From the NCBI RefSeq assembly GCF_042242105.1, contig NC_092028.1, forward strand, positions 8,479,338-8,543,337: a DNA stretch of 64,000 nt, given 5' to 3'. Source of the DNA: Pempheris klunzingeri. Lineage: Eukaryota > Chordata > Actinopteri > Acropomatiformes > Pempheridae. The notes beneath the pieces were generated by a model, which did not search any database, was not told where the DNA came from, and saw only the letters and a list, made by a program, of their open reading frames with translations. Below, one piece after another: positions 20,310-33,725 of the stretch. Position 1 is the stretch's first letter, and each line of letters starts with the position of its first letter. Both the position numbers and the translations under genes were made by a program.

Positions 20310-23240
20310 TGTCTCAAAAGTTCTTGCAATACATTCATGCTGTTGGTGTCAAGAAGCCACTGAGTCTCACAATTTAGCTACGTAGTGAGCAGATAACGTA
20401 ACGTCAATGCAGGAAATGTGAGACTGTTGTGGATATCAAGATTTTCCTCAGACCTGAAGTTACTAAGAAACTAACATTAAAAACTAGAAACTAACAACTA
20501 ATTTGTATTATTGATGGTTTATGCAGTTAAAATGTATTATTTTGGCTTTTTATAGTGTTGTTTTTAACTTCTCTGTTAAATTGTGTTGTTTTAATGTTAT
20601 ACTGTGTTGTCTTTAACTTTAACCATATGTACCTCTAAAGCTAAAACAGATTTGGATACACTTTGACAGAGCCGGGCTAGCTGTTTTTTTCCAGTCCTTG
20701 TGCTGAGCTGAACTAGCTGGCACCTTTGTAGTAGCTCCACATTTACAATTTAATATAGGCACAACAGTGGCATCAGTCTTTTCATTTAACTCTACTGTCA
20801 GTTAACTAGTTGTCATCTATCCACACACTCACACACATTGAGGTCTCCCCCTCTAGTCCTCTACTTTTGCAACCCAGGGAAATAAAGAGATTAATATAAC
20901 ACAGCTCGCCGCCTACATCAGGTCTCACAAGGAAATGCAATGTGTATGTACATCTGTGTGTGTATGTCTCTATTTCAGCGGTCATAAGGGAGGATAAATA
21001 ACAGAGAGGGAGACAACAGAGGGGAGGAGTGAGGGAGAGATGATGGCAGGATGGGCGGAGAAAGGGGAGGAGACCCAGAGAGGCAAACTGTCCTTAATTT
21101 GTTTAAGCCGAGGGATTTTTGGATTACCTTTGGCAATTAATCTTGTTACATCGCTGCACAGCGACAGAGGGATGTCTACTGTGGGTGGGGCTTATGTGTG
21201 TGTGTTTTAATGTCAGTATGTGCATGAGTGCACATACTGAAAGGTTGAGCTCTTTAGTCTTTAAAGACAATAACATGATTTACAGAAACTGATATAGATA
21301 TATATTTATATCTTATTTCATTGCTGCTATCCAGGGTCACAAGCAGGGATTTGGCAGAGGGTAATCTCATGTTTCTGTGTGCTCTTCATACACCTTTTAG
21401 CCCTGGTGCTTTACTGAAGTAAATTCACAGGGTTAGGGAATTCATGATTTTAATAATTGTATAAAGGTAATAATTGTTCTATCTTGTACAGGTGTGAAGA
21501 TCTTTCATGGAAGACATTTTGACATGTCACAGTAGAAGAAGCTCAAAGTGTAAATAATAAAATCACCAATAGCTGAATTCCATTTAGCTGCTTCAGTTTC
21601 AGAGCCCTGGTATTGTTCATGCTTGGCCACTGTCACATTGCCACAGCTTACTGGGACATCTGAATGGTGCAGAAACATTGTTAATGTTGTTAGTAACACC
21701 TGTGCTTTTCTTGCTATGACGAGTCAAAATGCTGCCATCTTGGAAATCAAACAGGGAGGAAGGAAAGGTAGAGGAGGAAGAGAGAATGAAGGAAGCAGCA
21801 AAGGGAGTAGGGGCAGACGTAGGAAGATGAGGAGGACCAATGAAGAAAGGATGCAAGGGAGGAGATGTAATGTAATTACTGTGTTTATGTAGTAATGAAA
21901 TATCATAGATTAAGCTTGAAATCAGAGAGCTGGTCAGACTTATGTGTACATATAGGGAAGCATAGATATTTGGAGCTAACGATGCATTATTTCAAGGTGG
22001 TTAGCCCTCATGCTAACCCTGGAGTCACCAGACAGAAGCCTAAATTAGATACCTGTGTTGCATCACTATTTGTACCGGAAACAGTATAAGTTATAGCACA
22101 TATAAAATTAACTGAATTTATTGTTTTAGTGTTAATATTGGATTTTATAGCTTTAGAGCCATTCTGCCAACAATGTCTTGTTGTAGGGATGGTTTAGAAA
22201 CGAGATGGGGTCATTTTCTGTATCTGTGTCATGGGTTTCGCCACTGCCCTGCCCCCAAGGAGACTAGCAGCAGGTCCTGAGTCATTCCAATGGGAGAAGT
22301 GAACGTGCGCACAAAGTCTTTTGTCCCATAGACACTGAAGAAAATATTTTTCCCCAAGTCACATATCTTCCAAACTGTCTTACACTGCATTGGCATTTTT
22401 CAGGAGAAAATTAACTTTGGTCGAGACTTTTCCAAGATCAGGCAATGCAGATTTCATTTATGAACTGTCCCTGACGCTATGCTGTTGAAGTATAGCATTA
22501 TTCCCTAACAGTTTCAACATTAACCAAAAAAAAAAAGAAAAAAATGTTCTCATAGTGTATTTTGAAACTATTTCTAATAAAAAGCTGCAATTCTACACAT
22601 GCTCAAACAGGTTATTTTCCCATTATTTGATGAAATTGCAATGGAATTGGAATTGCAAGTTGAAGGTGCTTTCACGTTTTCCGACTCAGCTGCTTGTAAA
22701 TACAGTTTAAACATCATAATGTGAACAGGTGAAGGCAAAATAAAACCTCTCACTCAAAGATTGAGTATAAAATCATGTTTTTAAAATGTTTTTTATGTTT
22801 TATTGAAGTACAGATGTTACAGATGAAACAACCCAACAGTATAGAAAACAGTTGAATGCTTATATTCTATAGTATTTTATTGTGCTGTTGCTACTCTTAC
22901 TGAAGGATGTGAATACTCCCTTCACAACCAGAATGTCGCACCATGATGCTACTTCTCTTTCTGCAAAGCCTCAATAGAATAAAAGCACTCGTTCTTGATG
23001 AGGATAGATTGTCTTTGTGAGATGTTTCAAACTAAAAAGTGAATAAATGGTGGAATGAATGCGAGTGAAGCGACTGAGAGAGGATTACAGAGATTACAGG
23101 CGAGTGAAAGGTCAAATAGGATAAGTGTTTGAAAGAAGGACACATCTGAAGAGAGCACAAATGTGTTGTTAGCTCCAGGGGGGTTCAGGGTTTTGTGGTG
23201 GTTTTACTGACCATTTGTTTTCTGCTGTCCTTTGATTTCA
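20310..23240. other. Gene-poor spacer upstream of syt5
   Basis: No coding region recognised. It includes a purine-rich stretch at about 21750-21870 that creates spurious ORFs on both strands. The syt5 5' non-coding exon(s) and promoter may lie here but cannot be placed. Confidence 0.4.
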
Positions 23241-23250
23241 CAGAGCAGTG

Positions 23251-23343
23251 ATGCGACTGGTCAGCGTGGCTGGGATGCGGCACCGCAGGGCGGCCGAGGA
23301 GGAGGAGAGGGAGGAGGAAAGGGAGCGGGAGAGGGACAGGGAG

Positions 23344-23384
<41 letters not shown>

Positions 23385-26300
23385 GAGGGACAGGGACAGG
23401 GAGAGGGAGAGGGAGTTCCAGCCACCTCCCCCTTCGCACCACTCCAACCACCAGTTCGTCAGCATGAAGAACAAGTTCTTCAATGAGCTCACGCACCTGC
23501 CAAGTGAGCACAAGCACATGCGGATACACACACACATACATGGAAAACACACACATAATGTACACCCAGCTGGGCCCTGGGGGGTCAGCTTATTTTACAC
23601 ATACAGGTCAGTTCACTAGTTCACTAGTCATGATGAGCAATTCTGTAAAACAGCAAACTGAAGCAGCTCACAATGCAAACCTGTGCATCCAGACACACAT
23701 CTATTAACAACAGACCATCATCTGACCATCCTGTCATCTCATATTCAACTATCATATGATTCACGTCTTTATTTTGTCCTCTCTCATTTCCTCACGTGAC
23801 CACTCTTCTCTGCTCTTCAAGATCATAAACTCAAGAGTAAGTCCATCTTTTGTCTTCTACCATTCTTTCCTGTTTTGAAGGAACATACATGCCTAGAGGT
23901 GGCAAAAAGTAGCTCTGTTGAGGTTTAAATGACTTCTGCAGGAGAAGTTCAATGGAAATTATTGTAGAGGAGTCTTGTATTATCGATACGCATCTCTCAC
24001 CAGCCTTAAAAAAAAATCTTTGTTTAGGCTCCTTTGCCAAATACACGAAAGCTACTTCCATAAGGAAAAGACAAAATTATGAAAAGGTGAGACTGATAAA
24101 AAGAAAAATAACTTGAAGCTAGATAATAGATAATAAGTCGTAAAGGATTAACCACGGTCAGGCTGCATCAAGTGAAAACGTATGAACCTTTCAGGAATTT
24201 GAAAAACAAATCCTTTTTTAGCATGACCCAATAGTCTTTCAATAGTTTTATAATAACTATGTATCTAATATAAGAAGAACAACAGCAGACAGATCCAGTT
24301 AGAGACTAGCTGGGGAACATAGTTGGAGCTGGTAGAGACTGTAAGAGAATAAGGAGTCAATAGAGTGAATATCGGACTTAACATTCATGAGATGACACTA
24401 GCACAACTCAACATGTTAACATGTTCATGTTTAACAGGTTTAATGTTTACCATGCTCACCATTTCTAATTAGCACTAAACATAAAGTACAGTTGAGGGTG
24501 ATGGGAATGTCACTACATTTGCAGGTATTTGGTCATAAATCATAATAGGTCAAAGAATATATAGTAAATCATTGGAATTCATCCTCCATAAACCATAAAT
24601 GCATGTCCACAATTCCATGCTTATCTCTTCAAAAGTTGAGATATTTCAGTCCAAAGCGGAGGCCAAGCTAGAGATGAACATTCTAGTAGCGCAGCTGAAA
24701 AGTTTCAGACCTATTTACCACCATGGAAGGCTTTTCCGTTACTTAGAAAGGGTTTTTTTGAAAATGCCTCACAAGTCCAGCTTACCTCAGAAGGAACTGA
24801 ACCCTTCACCCAGGCAGCATCACCGCTGACTCTTATCAGACTACACAGCGCCAACATACCTGTCTTCTTCCTCCAGTGCCCATGTGGGCCGTGGGAGCCA
24901 TTGTGGTTGTGGTCCTCGCCCTTGTCGCCTGTCTGGGATTCTGCATCTACAAGAAGTGTATCAACAAGGACAAGAAGCCCAAGAAGGCCCGTGAGAGGAA
25001 GGCAGGACGAGGGCGCAGGAAGAAGGACAAGGAAGGGGAGGATGGAGACGACAAGAAGGTGAGAAAAAAATGGTACCGCGCAGATAACTCTCAACTTTTC
25101 CCAAGTTAGCAGAGCTATGAAGTAGAAGTTGAGAGTTATGTTTTAAAGTTTGACTGAAAAAGCTGGAGCCGGCAGCCGTCTAACTGAGCATAGCAAAGAA
25201 GTGCTTCTCACCTTTGACCTGAGTCCTTTAAGGGGTCAAAGAGACAACTGGGGAGATGAGCACCAGAGGAAGTACTGTAGGTCTGACTGCATCCTCCACA
25301 GGCCAACAGATGGAGCAGAGCCGAACTGTTTTGTGCCTGAATGCAAGCACTGCTTCACCGTCCACAGCTGTTTGGACTTTATCCAGGTAGAGACTAGTAA
25401 TGGATGAACTGACAGCTTAGACTGGGTCAGAGCTGCTGTTCCCTTGTGACTGGACAGGGCTTGGAGAAGCTATCGTAATAAGCAACAGTGTAGAATGTAT
25501 GTGTCAAGCATTTAGTTAAAGCTTTACTTGTTGCAAAACTCTGTTGTTGACCTGTCTGTGCTTATGAACCCGAAGCTTGTTCGTGATTAAAATTAGTGTG
25601 ATATTTAAAAGGTGCCTATTACGCACAAAATCACAGTGAAACCCTCAATTTTGACCTGTGGAGTGAAAAGTAATGTTCACATCCACTGATGAACATGTTG
25701 GCTGCATTTCCTTCCTCATAAAACATTTTCAAAGCATTCCTTTTGAAAACCTGTTGAAGAAGTCCGGGCCCACTCATGAAAACATAGTAACCCCACAGGG
25801 TCCTGTTAACACCTTTACCTTATGTGGGTTATGTTGACTCTGAACACATTTGCCTTATATCAGGAACCACAGTGCTTTGCAGAGACTGCAACATACCACT
25901 GGAGCTTGAATACAAAATATGTGAGCTTAATAAGCTCTGTCTGTTAATTGCAAACCTTGCTGTGTGTCTTCCAGGAGGGCGAGGAAGGGAAGGAAGAGGA
26001 GGAGAAGGAAAACTTTGGCAAACTGGAGTACACATTGGACTATAACTTCACTGACAACCAGGTACACACACACACATGCACTTTGTATTTTGCGTACACG
26101 GAAAAAATGAATGAGCCCATTATTTCGGGATTTGGGAGCCATGAATGCCTCCGCTTAAACTCATCTCCCCCTTCTTCTCCAGCTGATAGTAGGCATCCTC
26201 CAGGCTCAGGACCTCGCAGCCATGGACTTAGGTGGGACCTCGGATCCGTATGTCAAAGTCTACATGCTGCCAGACAAGAAGAAGAAGTTCGAGACTAAAG

Positions 26301-28263
26301 TCCAGCGCAAGAACCTCTGTCCTGTTTTCAATGAGACCTTCACCTTTAAGGTCTGTGCAGTGATCCTGGAGATGATGATGCTGACTATAAAACACTTAAA
26401 TGAAAATGTTTGGATCATATCATCAGTGGCATTTTGACAGTATTCATCATGAACATCAAACAAGCGTTCAAAGCACATTAGAGTTTATCTTTTTGTTAAC
26501 TCCATCCCTCTCCAGATACCCTATACTGAGTTGGGTGGTCAGACTCTGGTGCTGCAGGTGTTTGACTTTGACCGTTTTGGTAAGCACGACGTCATCGGTG
26601 AGATCAAGATCCCCATGAACTCCATAGACCTTGGACAGCCAATACACGAATGGAAGGATCTGGTTGGAGGAGAGAAAGAGGAGGTACATGATGACATCCA
26701 TTGAAACATACAATAAATGTAAGCAGCATTTAAAACAACCTGTGAAATATGACAACTTGTCCGTGTGTATGCTTTGTCCCTGACAGCAAGAGAAGCTGGG
26801 TGACGTCTGTATTTCCCTTCGTTACGTCCCCACGGCCGGCAAGCTAACGGTCAACATCATGGAAGCCAAGAACCTGAAGAAGATGGATGTCGGAGGACTG
26901 TCAGGTGAGATACTTGCATGCATGCTTGCAGTTAAGACTGAGACTGGTAATGGACAGCAGTTGTGGGTTTCCTGCCAGGATCCATGGTCTGATATCACGC
27001 GTCTCTCTCAGATCCTTTTGTCAAGGTGGTGCTACAGCACAACGGGAAGCGGCTGAAGAAAAAGAAGACGTCAGTCAAACAAAACACTCTGAACCCTTAC
27101 TTCAATGAGAGCTTTAGCTTTGAGATCCCCTTCTCCCAGATCCAGGTTTGTATACTTACTCTTTTTCAGACATTCCAATAAAGACTTGAAACACGTAGCA
27201 GCATGGCTCTAGGTATGGCAGTGGGTCCATTGAGACTGAAATATCTCAACAACCGTTGAACAGATTGCCATGACATTTTGCACATATTTTCCTCGTCCAA
27301 AGAGAATGAATCCCACTTACTTTGGCAATCCCCTGACTTTTCCTCTGGCACCACCATTAGGTTGAATTGTTTGGCTTTTAGCTAAATGTCTTCACAGCTA
27401 TTGGGCGGACATACCTGAAATTTGGTACAGACATTCATATCCCCCTGAAGATTTTTCTAATGCCGTCATCAGGTCAAAATTTCAATTGCTCCAATACTAA
27501 TGGCAATGTCATGAGCCCCAGCTGTACTTGTTTTGAGTTTTATCAAATTATAGCATTCTAATACGGTAAACTAAAACAGAGAACATAGTTAACATCAGCA
27601 TGTTATGATGGCCATTGCAAGCATGTTAGCGTTTAAATCAAATTCTATAGCTCCAAGTCTGCAACACAAGCTTCATGTAAAAAAAAAAAGAATGGAAAAA
27701 AAAAGTGAAGACCATGCAGATATTTTCAGACTGTGGTATTCCTCCTAACAAGTAATTTTACCTCCATAAGTAAAATCAGTGGAGCATCCCTTTAAGCATC
27801 TACTAATATAAGTGAATACAGCTCCCCTTGACCATTTCTGGAGCTGAATACCCTTCTGAAGGGAAAGCTGAAGTTAGTTGCTGAGAGATGCATGACTTCT
27901 ACCCTCCAGTAAAACAAGCATAAATCATTCTTATTGAATTCCACCAGCTTAGAAGAACAATTCACCTCCACCTATGAGCCTGAATGAAATACACACATAC
28001 AGGAGAATCTGTTCTCACTGTAGCTTCTCTTCCTCTGCTTTCTCCACCCACAGAAAGTCCAGTTGCTGCTCACTGTGTACGACTACGACAAGCTGGGCAG
28101 CAATGACCCCATCGGCAAGTGCTGGATCGGCTACGGCGCCTCGGGCGTCGGGTTGCGCCACTGGTCAGACATGCTGGCCAATCCCAGACGTCCGGTGGCC
28201 CAGTGGCACACGCTGCAGCCAGAGGAAGAGGTGGATGCTGCTCTGAAAGCCCCCATCCGCTAA
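23251..28263 (+). CDS. syt5: Synaptotagmin-5-type calcium sensor, complete coding sequence
   Basis: Synaptotagmins are vesicle membrane proteins that trigger SNARE-dependent exocytosis on calcium entry. Nine coding exons join in phase to 444 aa: 23251-23503, 23822-23836, 24877-25058, 25975-26061, 26183-26350, 26516-26683, 26787-26904, 27012-27145 and 28054-28263. Order: short lumenal N-terminus with an Arg-Glu/Arg-Asp repeat, a transmembrane helix ([19 protein letters not shown]), a Cys/Lys-rich linker, C2A and C2B. All five calcium-ligand Asp positions are seen in each C2 domain (C2[25 protein letters not shown]2[24 protein letters not shown]). The C2B polybasic KKKK and the [14 protein letters not shown] tail are present. 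PolyA signals are at about 29238-29247. The ATG at 23251 follows an acceptor, so a 5' UTR exon lies upstream. SYT1/2/5 share these domains; the N-terminus and the tnnt linkage favour syt5. Confidence 0.92.
23309..23413 (+). repeat. syt5: Coding hexanucleotide (gggaca/gggaga) repeat in syt5 exon 1
   Basis: A run of about seventeen GAG/GAC-AGG hexamers encodes alternating Glu-Arg and Asp-Arg in the predicted lumenal N-terminus. The pure tandem structure gives long spurious ORFs on both strands. Confidence 0.9.
24390..24570 (+). repeat. Dispersed 'gcatgctaa...' repeat family, copy 2
   Basis: Contains attagcactaaacataaagt and gatgggaatgtcactac, shared with the copies near 39400 and 62955. Lies in the syt5 intron before the transmembrane exon. 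Confidence 0.65.
27180..27640 (-). repeat. Dispersed 'gcatgctaa...' repeat family, copy 3 (reverse)
   Basis: Its reverse complement has gtacagctggggctcatgac, gaaattttgacctgatgac and the ggaaaagtcaggggattgcc phrase seen in copy 1. Lies in the last syt5 intron. Confidence 0.65.
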
Positions 28264-30944
28264 ACACACTCTCACACACACACACACACACGTGTATACA
28301 CCACCATCTACCAACAAGCGTGCTTCAGTTTAACATCATCATTCATTTTGTAATATTTAATTCTGGGATGTCTTCATATGCTTACATGTGTGCTTTATAT
28401 TGTTTTGATGGCTTACCATAGGAATGGACACAAACACACCATGTAAACACACTCAAACACAAACCTACAAACCTTTACAGCTAAACGTGCACTGGGTCAT
28501 ACATACGCTGAAAAAAAAAGTTAAATGACTCAGCTGTTAATATAATAAAGGGGTATTCCAGCAATTTAGTATTCAACTTTCATAAAGTTGAGGGACTCAC
28601 AAGAGACAGATAATAAAAATCAAAGCATAGTTTTACTTCCTAAAACCCTTGGATATCACACCTCCCATAATGCAGCTTGATAGTCTTGGAAAGTCTGTCT
28701 TTATGCCCTTAATGCTTCATGAGACATCATCAAGGTTGTTTGCTCAGCAGTTGTTTTCACAGGCCGAGTAGCTCTCCTTATGACGAGTAAGCTAAACATC
28801 CTGAATCATGTAGTCAATGTCCTGAGGTTTTTTTCAGCATAGGTTTAGTGTAGTACTGTCAAATTCATTTTGATACTATGGTATAAAAAAAAAATCAATT
28901 CTCTCTGTCTGAATAATTGTAAACTGCTGTTGCAGAGCTGAAGTTTGTATTTTCCTTATTTCCCTTATTCTTCATGTTGCCCTCTTTACCTTCTTCACCC
29001 TTATCTTCCAGTCAAAACTTGATCTTTTCTGTGAAATGTGTTGTATTTAGTTGCATATTTTTGCTGACTATTGGTCGGCCTCTCCTCCTTCTGTGCTTGT
29101 GTTTGATTGAGATCCTGCCTGCAGTGTGCTGATTGGGCATATTGATTTGTGTGTGTGTGTATGTGTGTGTGTGTCGTATGTCATTATGCTTGTGGTCCAC
29201 TTTCAATACATATTATGTGATTGTAAATAAATAGCCGAATAAATAAAACGTTTCCAAACAACGACAGATGGCCTGGCGGATGGATGGATTTGCATGTGCA
29301 CATAATACCCTCATGTGCGAACATGATATTCTTTCATTTGCACACAAGCAGAAAGTCCCACGCACACAAGAGTTAAATCAGTTAAATGCATCATTTATGG
29401 GTAAAGTTCTCCTTTGAAAAATCAAGCTGAAGCATGAAACATTCATGATATAAAATGCTTCAGAATGGGATTAAACCCTCTAATACAGTTAGTGGCATAG
29501 TTACACCAGCATTCAGAAGAACTGAACCATTGACTGTCATTTTCTGAGGGTAACTAATCCCTCACCCTGTGATTATTCCTGTCAATTGTCCCAGTAATCC
29601 AATTAGTCGGAATTCTGGACAAATTGTCGACTTCACGTTCCAGAGGCGTTGCAGCCCTCACTGAGAAATTTGATTTCAGTTCAGTCAGTTTGCGTACATG
29701 TGTGTGTACGTGTGTCCTGATTCAATGCAGTGAGTGAAAGACTGGATTAACAGTGTGTCCTCTTTAGTCCTTGTCTCACGTAGCGAGCCAAACATGTGAG
29801 GCAGGAATTAGAGAGGAGGGGGGGTGGGTGGGTGGGGCGTACAGGAAACATAATTACTACAGACAGAGAAGAAGAAACAGAAGGAAACCACTGCTTAAAA
29901 ACACTATAAAATTCATTTCATCCATTCATCCATACAGACGCCTTGGAAATCAGTTATCAAGAAAATTAAAGTCCACATTCAAGGTTAGAAAATTGGTGAA
30001 TTACCCAAAGATAAGAGAAACACTGAAACACATTCATGAAACAAATAAATAAAGAACACACCACTGGATAAAATTGATTACTTTTCTGTACTTCATTTAT
30101 GACCCAAAAGAAATGTAAAGATGATATAGTACATAGAGTAACTAAGTATATAGAGTAACTAAGATGGATATTACATAAGTATTTCACCACTAAAATGATT
30201 GCCTTTTCATAAAACTCAATAGAAAGGTGCAAATATTTTTGAAATAGGTTCTACATGACCAAAGAAAACAGAGAAGAAGGACTTTTTGCTCAAAAGGTAG
30301 AAAACCTACAATAACCAGAATGCACTGTGCTGCTATCCTCACCAGCTGGCGGTGTTTGACTCTCTGTGGTAGCAGCCTCTTCCTCCTCCTCCTTAACCAC
30401 AATTCATCCACACTGTATTCCAGCTCACATAAGTAGCCCTCAATGACTGATTACAGTATGAAACTATTAAATGGCGGACAGACAGAAAATCTGTCGTTCA
30501 AACAACATCATTCTGCAGGCTTTTGCAAACTGGAAAAGGAAACATGGACGAAAGTTAAACACTGTTCATTTGCATATACAGTCGGCTGAAAATGGGCAAA
30601 ATGTCCCTTTAACTGTCACCTAAAGGATAGTTACATTATAACATCAACATGAATTATTGAAACTGGACAACAAACAGCCATCTAAACTTCAGACATAGGT
30701 GTCGCTTCCATCTCTACACATCTGTGCACTCTATTTTGGGGGGGTGACCGGGGGGGTGAACTCTGATAAACCTGAAATCCACCACTAAAGCTGCAAGCTT
30801 CACATCTACCATTATGCAACACTGTTACACTATGATTTAGGGTGCCATAGATAAAAAGGTTCAGCTAAAAAGTAAAGCATACCTTCCTTAGAGACATAAA
30901 CCCCATTAGGCTCCTGGTGACTGTGGATGGGAATGGGTCAGTTG
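28264..30944. other. syt5 3' UTR and gene-poor spacer
   Basis: The 3' UTR of syt5 probably runs to about 29260 (AATAAA at 29238 and 29242). CA/TG microsatellites occur at about 28269-28291 and 29149-29175. Beyond 29.3 kb nothing is recognised. Confidence 0.5.
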
Positions 30945-31200
30945 TCTGTATTTGTAGAGCGCCTTTCTAGTCATTTCGAAAGCACTCCATCCTCATTCAC
31001 CCATTCACACATCATTCACACAGGCAGGAGGAATCTAAGTCGGAGGAGACTATTCTTTCACACACTGAAGCTGCTTCAGGAGCAACTTGGGGTTCAGTGT
31101 CTTGCCCAAGGACAAGGACATGCTGACTCATAGCCGGGGATCGAACTTCTGACCTTGTGATGGATGGACGACCTACTCTACCTCTGAGCCACAGCTCAGG
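30945..31200 (-). mobile_element. tRNA-derived SINE, reverse orientation
   Basis: On the minus strand the head reads tgtggctcagaggtagagta, like a tRNA A box, followed by agttcgatccccggc, like a B box. The body contains the typical fish SINE phrases tcagtgtcttgcccaagga and tagagcgcctttctagtc (as read on the plus strand). The cloverleaf is decayed, so this is not a functional tRNA gene. Confidence 0.8.
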
Positions 31201-31450
31201 AGAAACCAGCAAATTTGCAGAATAACAGTAATTAAAGCTGCAAGCAGCGTTGGAGGGCCCTCGCACCTTCGTGCACGTTGGGGTGTGCGGCGGCTTCGTC
31301 CTGTTGCCGGACACCGACCCTTCCATGCAGCTCAGAATTTTCATGTATTTCGGACAGTGCATCAAGGAGTTACATGTCACTTCCTGTGTCCCCTATGTGG
31401 TGCTAGAGAACAGCCACTTATCACGTCCTATATTTCAGCATATGAAGTGT

Positions 31451-31744
31451 TGTGACAGCCTTGCTGATGTGTCTGCTACCCTGCTGGTCTCCGTCCTGAC
31501 TCTGGAGAAGTGGGCGTCGAGTTGCCTGGCCACACCCGTAGGTGTGGTCCTACCTTATAAAAGGCCCTCTCTCTCGCTCGCTCGGGCTGAGTTGCTGAGT
31601 TGCTGGCTGGCCACATGGCCAGCAAACCTTTGTTGTTTAGAACGGTCATATTTCTGTTAAATTACGTTGTGGAAGTAAATATCTCCTTGGTACTTTTGTG
31701 TGTACTCTCTCCTTTGTTGCGACCTGTGAGCCAGGGTTGTAACA
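31451..31744 (+). repeat. 5' LTR
   Basis: 294 bp, tgtgac to taaca. It contains a ttataaaag TATA-like box at 31555-31563 and is directly followed by the primer-binding site. Confidence 0.9.
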
Positions 31745-32497
31745 AATGGGGGCTCGTCCGCGACCTTAAGATTTCTAGTATAGAAATGTTTGGTGCTAGG
31801 GATTTGTAAACTTATGCAGCTAGGAGTTGTGTATTGTGCCTTTGCAGGAATTGTCTACCATGGTAAGTATGGAGACAGTGACTGCTGCTATTGCTTGAGT
31901 TTTTTGTGGCTGAAGTCTAAATAAGGCATTGGTTTTGGAGGGAGTCACACAAAGTTAAAGGAGATCGTAAGTGTGGAGGCAGTGTGAGTTGATGTTCAGG
32001 CTCAGTCTGGCCACACCTGTTGTTAACCTGCCTTTTTTTTTTGTTGTTTGCCCTGATCTGGTGTATGAGACAGCCTAGTGGAACTACTTTCCCGATAGGT
32101 ATTAGAACGATGTCTATTCATGGACTCGTTGTTTTAGTTTGTTATTTTTGTGCATTAGTACGGCCACAGCATTTTGCTTTGGGTACACCTCCATGACAGT
32201 CTAGGTAGGTCACCATTTTGATGGTTGCTTGGCCAAGTCATTGGGCTCTGTGTATAAGTTTCCCACCAACTCTGGTGCACAAAGACTAGGGTTGAGACAG
32301 TTAAGATTCCTGGTTAGGTAGTTAGCCTGAGAAGAGGATGTTCTACATTGTGGCTGCCGCACTGGGTTAAGGATAAACTTTTGTGGGTACATTTTTGTGG
32401 CAGGTTAACGGAGGTTGGTTTAGCCCTGGGTTTTTTTGGCAGGGAACATTTTTCAGTTAACTATCTAGTCTGTGGTTTAGCTGTTGTTGGTTGAATC

Positions 32498-33616
32498 ATG
32501 TCTACTTTTGAGGATTTTTTGCAGAATCCCAGTGAGGGTCTGTTAAATGCTGACACTAAGGATCAGTTGTTAAAAGTGGCAGAGCATTTTGAGATTGATC
32601 TCCCCAGTCAGGGACGTAAAGATCGTATTCTGCGTATAATAAAGGACAGTCTGGTTCAGTTGGGGATTTTGTCTGCTGCAGTTAAAAGTAGTGACACTCA
32701 GAGGATGTTTTCTCCCCAGGTTAGTCTTCCAGAGCAATCTGTGAAATTTGTAAGGCTTGTTGCTGCGACAGGAGTGCCTTTAACTTTTGAACAGCAAAAG
32801 GCACACAAAGACTTTACAGCACAAATTGGAATTGGATAGAGACCAAGCTATTCGTGCGCAGGAACATGCTGTTGAAATTGAGAGGTTAAAGTGTGAAGCT
32901 GAGCTACGGCAGGAGAAAGAACATCAAGAGTTTGAGCGTTACAAGTTGGAATCAATTAAAGGGCAGGATTCTTGATTCTCTAACAGAGAAGGATCCAGAT
33001 ACATTTTTCTTGCTTTTTGAGAGGTTGGCTAAAAAGAAGTGGAGTGATTCGGAACAGACCCTGCTCCTGCTTCTGTGTGTTTTGACTGGGAAGGCCCGGG
33101 AAGCTTATTCTGCTATGCCTATAGCAGACAGTGAAAACTATCTTAAAGTGAAAATGGCAGTGTTAAAGGCGTATGAACTAGTACCTGAGGCTTATCGGCA
33201 GAAATTTAGGAGTGTAAGAAAGTCTGAGAAAGAGACCTATGTGGAGTTTGCGCGTGAGTTGTCTACTCTCTTTGGTCGATGGCGGCTGGCTTCTGAGGCC
33301 CAGACTTTTGAACAGTTGTGTGAACTTGTTTTGTTGGAACAGTTTAAAGAAACTCTTCCTGAGCGCATGGCAATTTTTTTTTTTGAGTGAGAAATGCTAA
33401 AACTCTAAATGATGCTGCAGTGAAAAGCAGATGAGTATGCCTTAACTCATAAAATGCGAGGTGACTATGCCCGCAGGGATGGTGTTGGTAGTGGTCATCA
33501 GAAGGGTTCAGGAACAGATGTGTTTTCAAAATCCGGTAGCAGTGGTAGCAAGTCAGATTTAGGTCGTACTTGTAACTACTGTTTAGGGAAAGGTCATTGG
33601 AAAGCGGAATGTCCAT
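32498..33616 (+). pseudogene. gag-like gene of the LTR element, frameshifted
   Basis: The first frame (32498-32839) encodes an N-terminal domain beginning MSTFEDFLQNPSEGLLNADT. It passes into other frames at about 32830 and 32950. The frame at 32893-33390 holds a capsid region resembling SCAN-type domains of Gypsy gags (LLLLLCVLTGKAREAYSAM, FARELSTLFGRWRLA). A CCHC zinc knuckle (CNYCLGKGHWKAEC) lies at about 33571-33612. Frameshifts and a stop after 33390 break it. Gag would package element RNA; this copy cannot encode a whole protein. Confidence 0.8.
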
Positions 33617-33725
33617 AAAACTGAAGTCTCAACCAGGTCAAAGCTTCAAATGATGTGAATGAGTTAGAGACATTTGTATGAAGCAGGTAAAATGGCTAAA
33701 ACCAATCTGAAAAATTCAAGGAAAA

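Noticed and set aside
23185..23565. Minus-strand ORF with Val-Pro/Leu-Pro repeats
   Set aside because: Antisense shadow of the syt5 hexanucleotide repeat; the plus strand has the real exon with splice sites and phase.
31100..31200. tRNA-like A and B boxes
   Set aside because: Part of a SINE; the cloverleaf is not maintained, so no tRNA gene is called.
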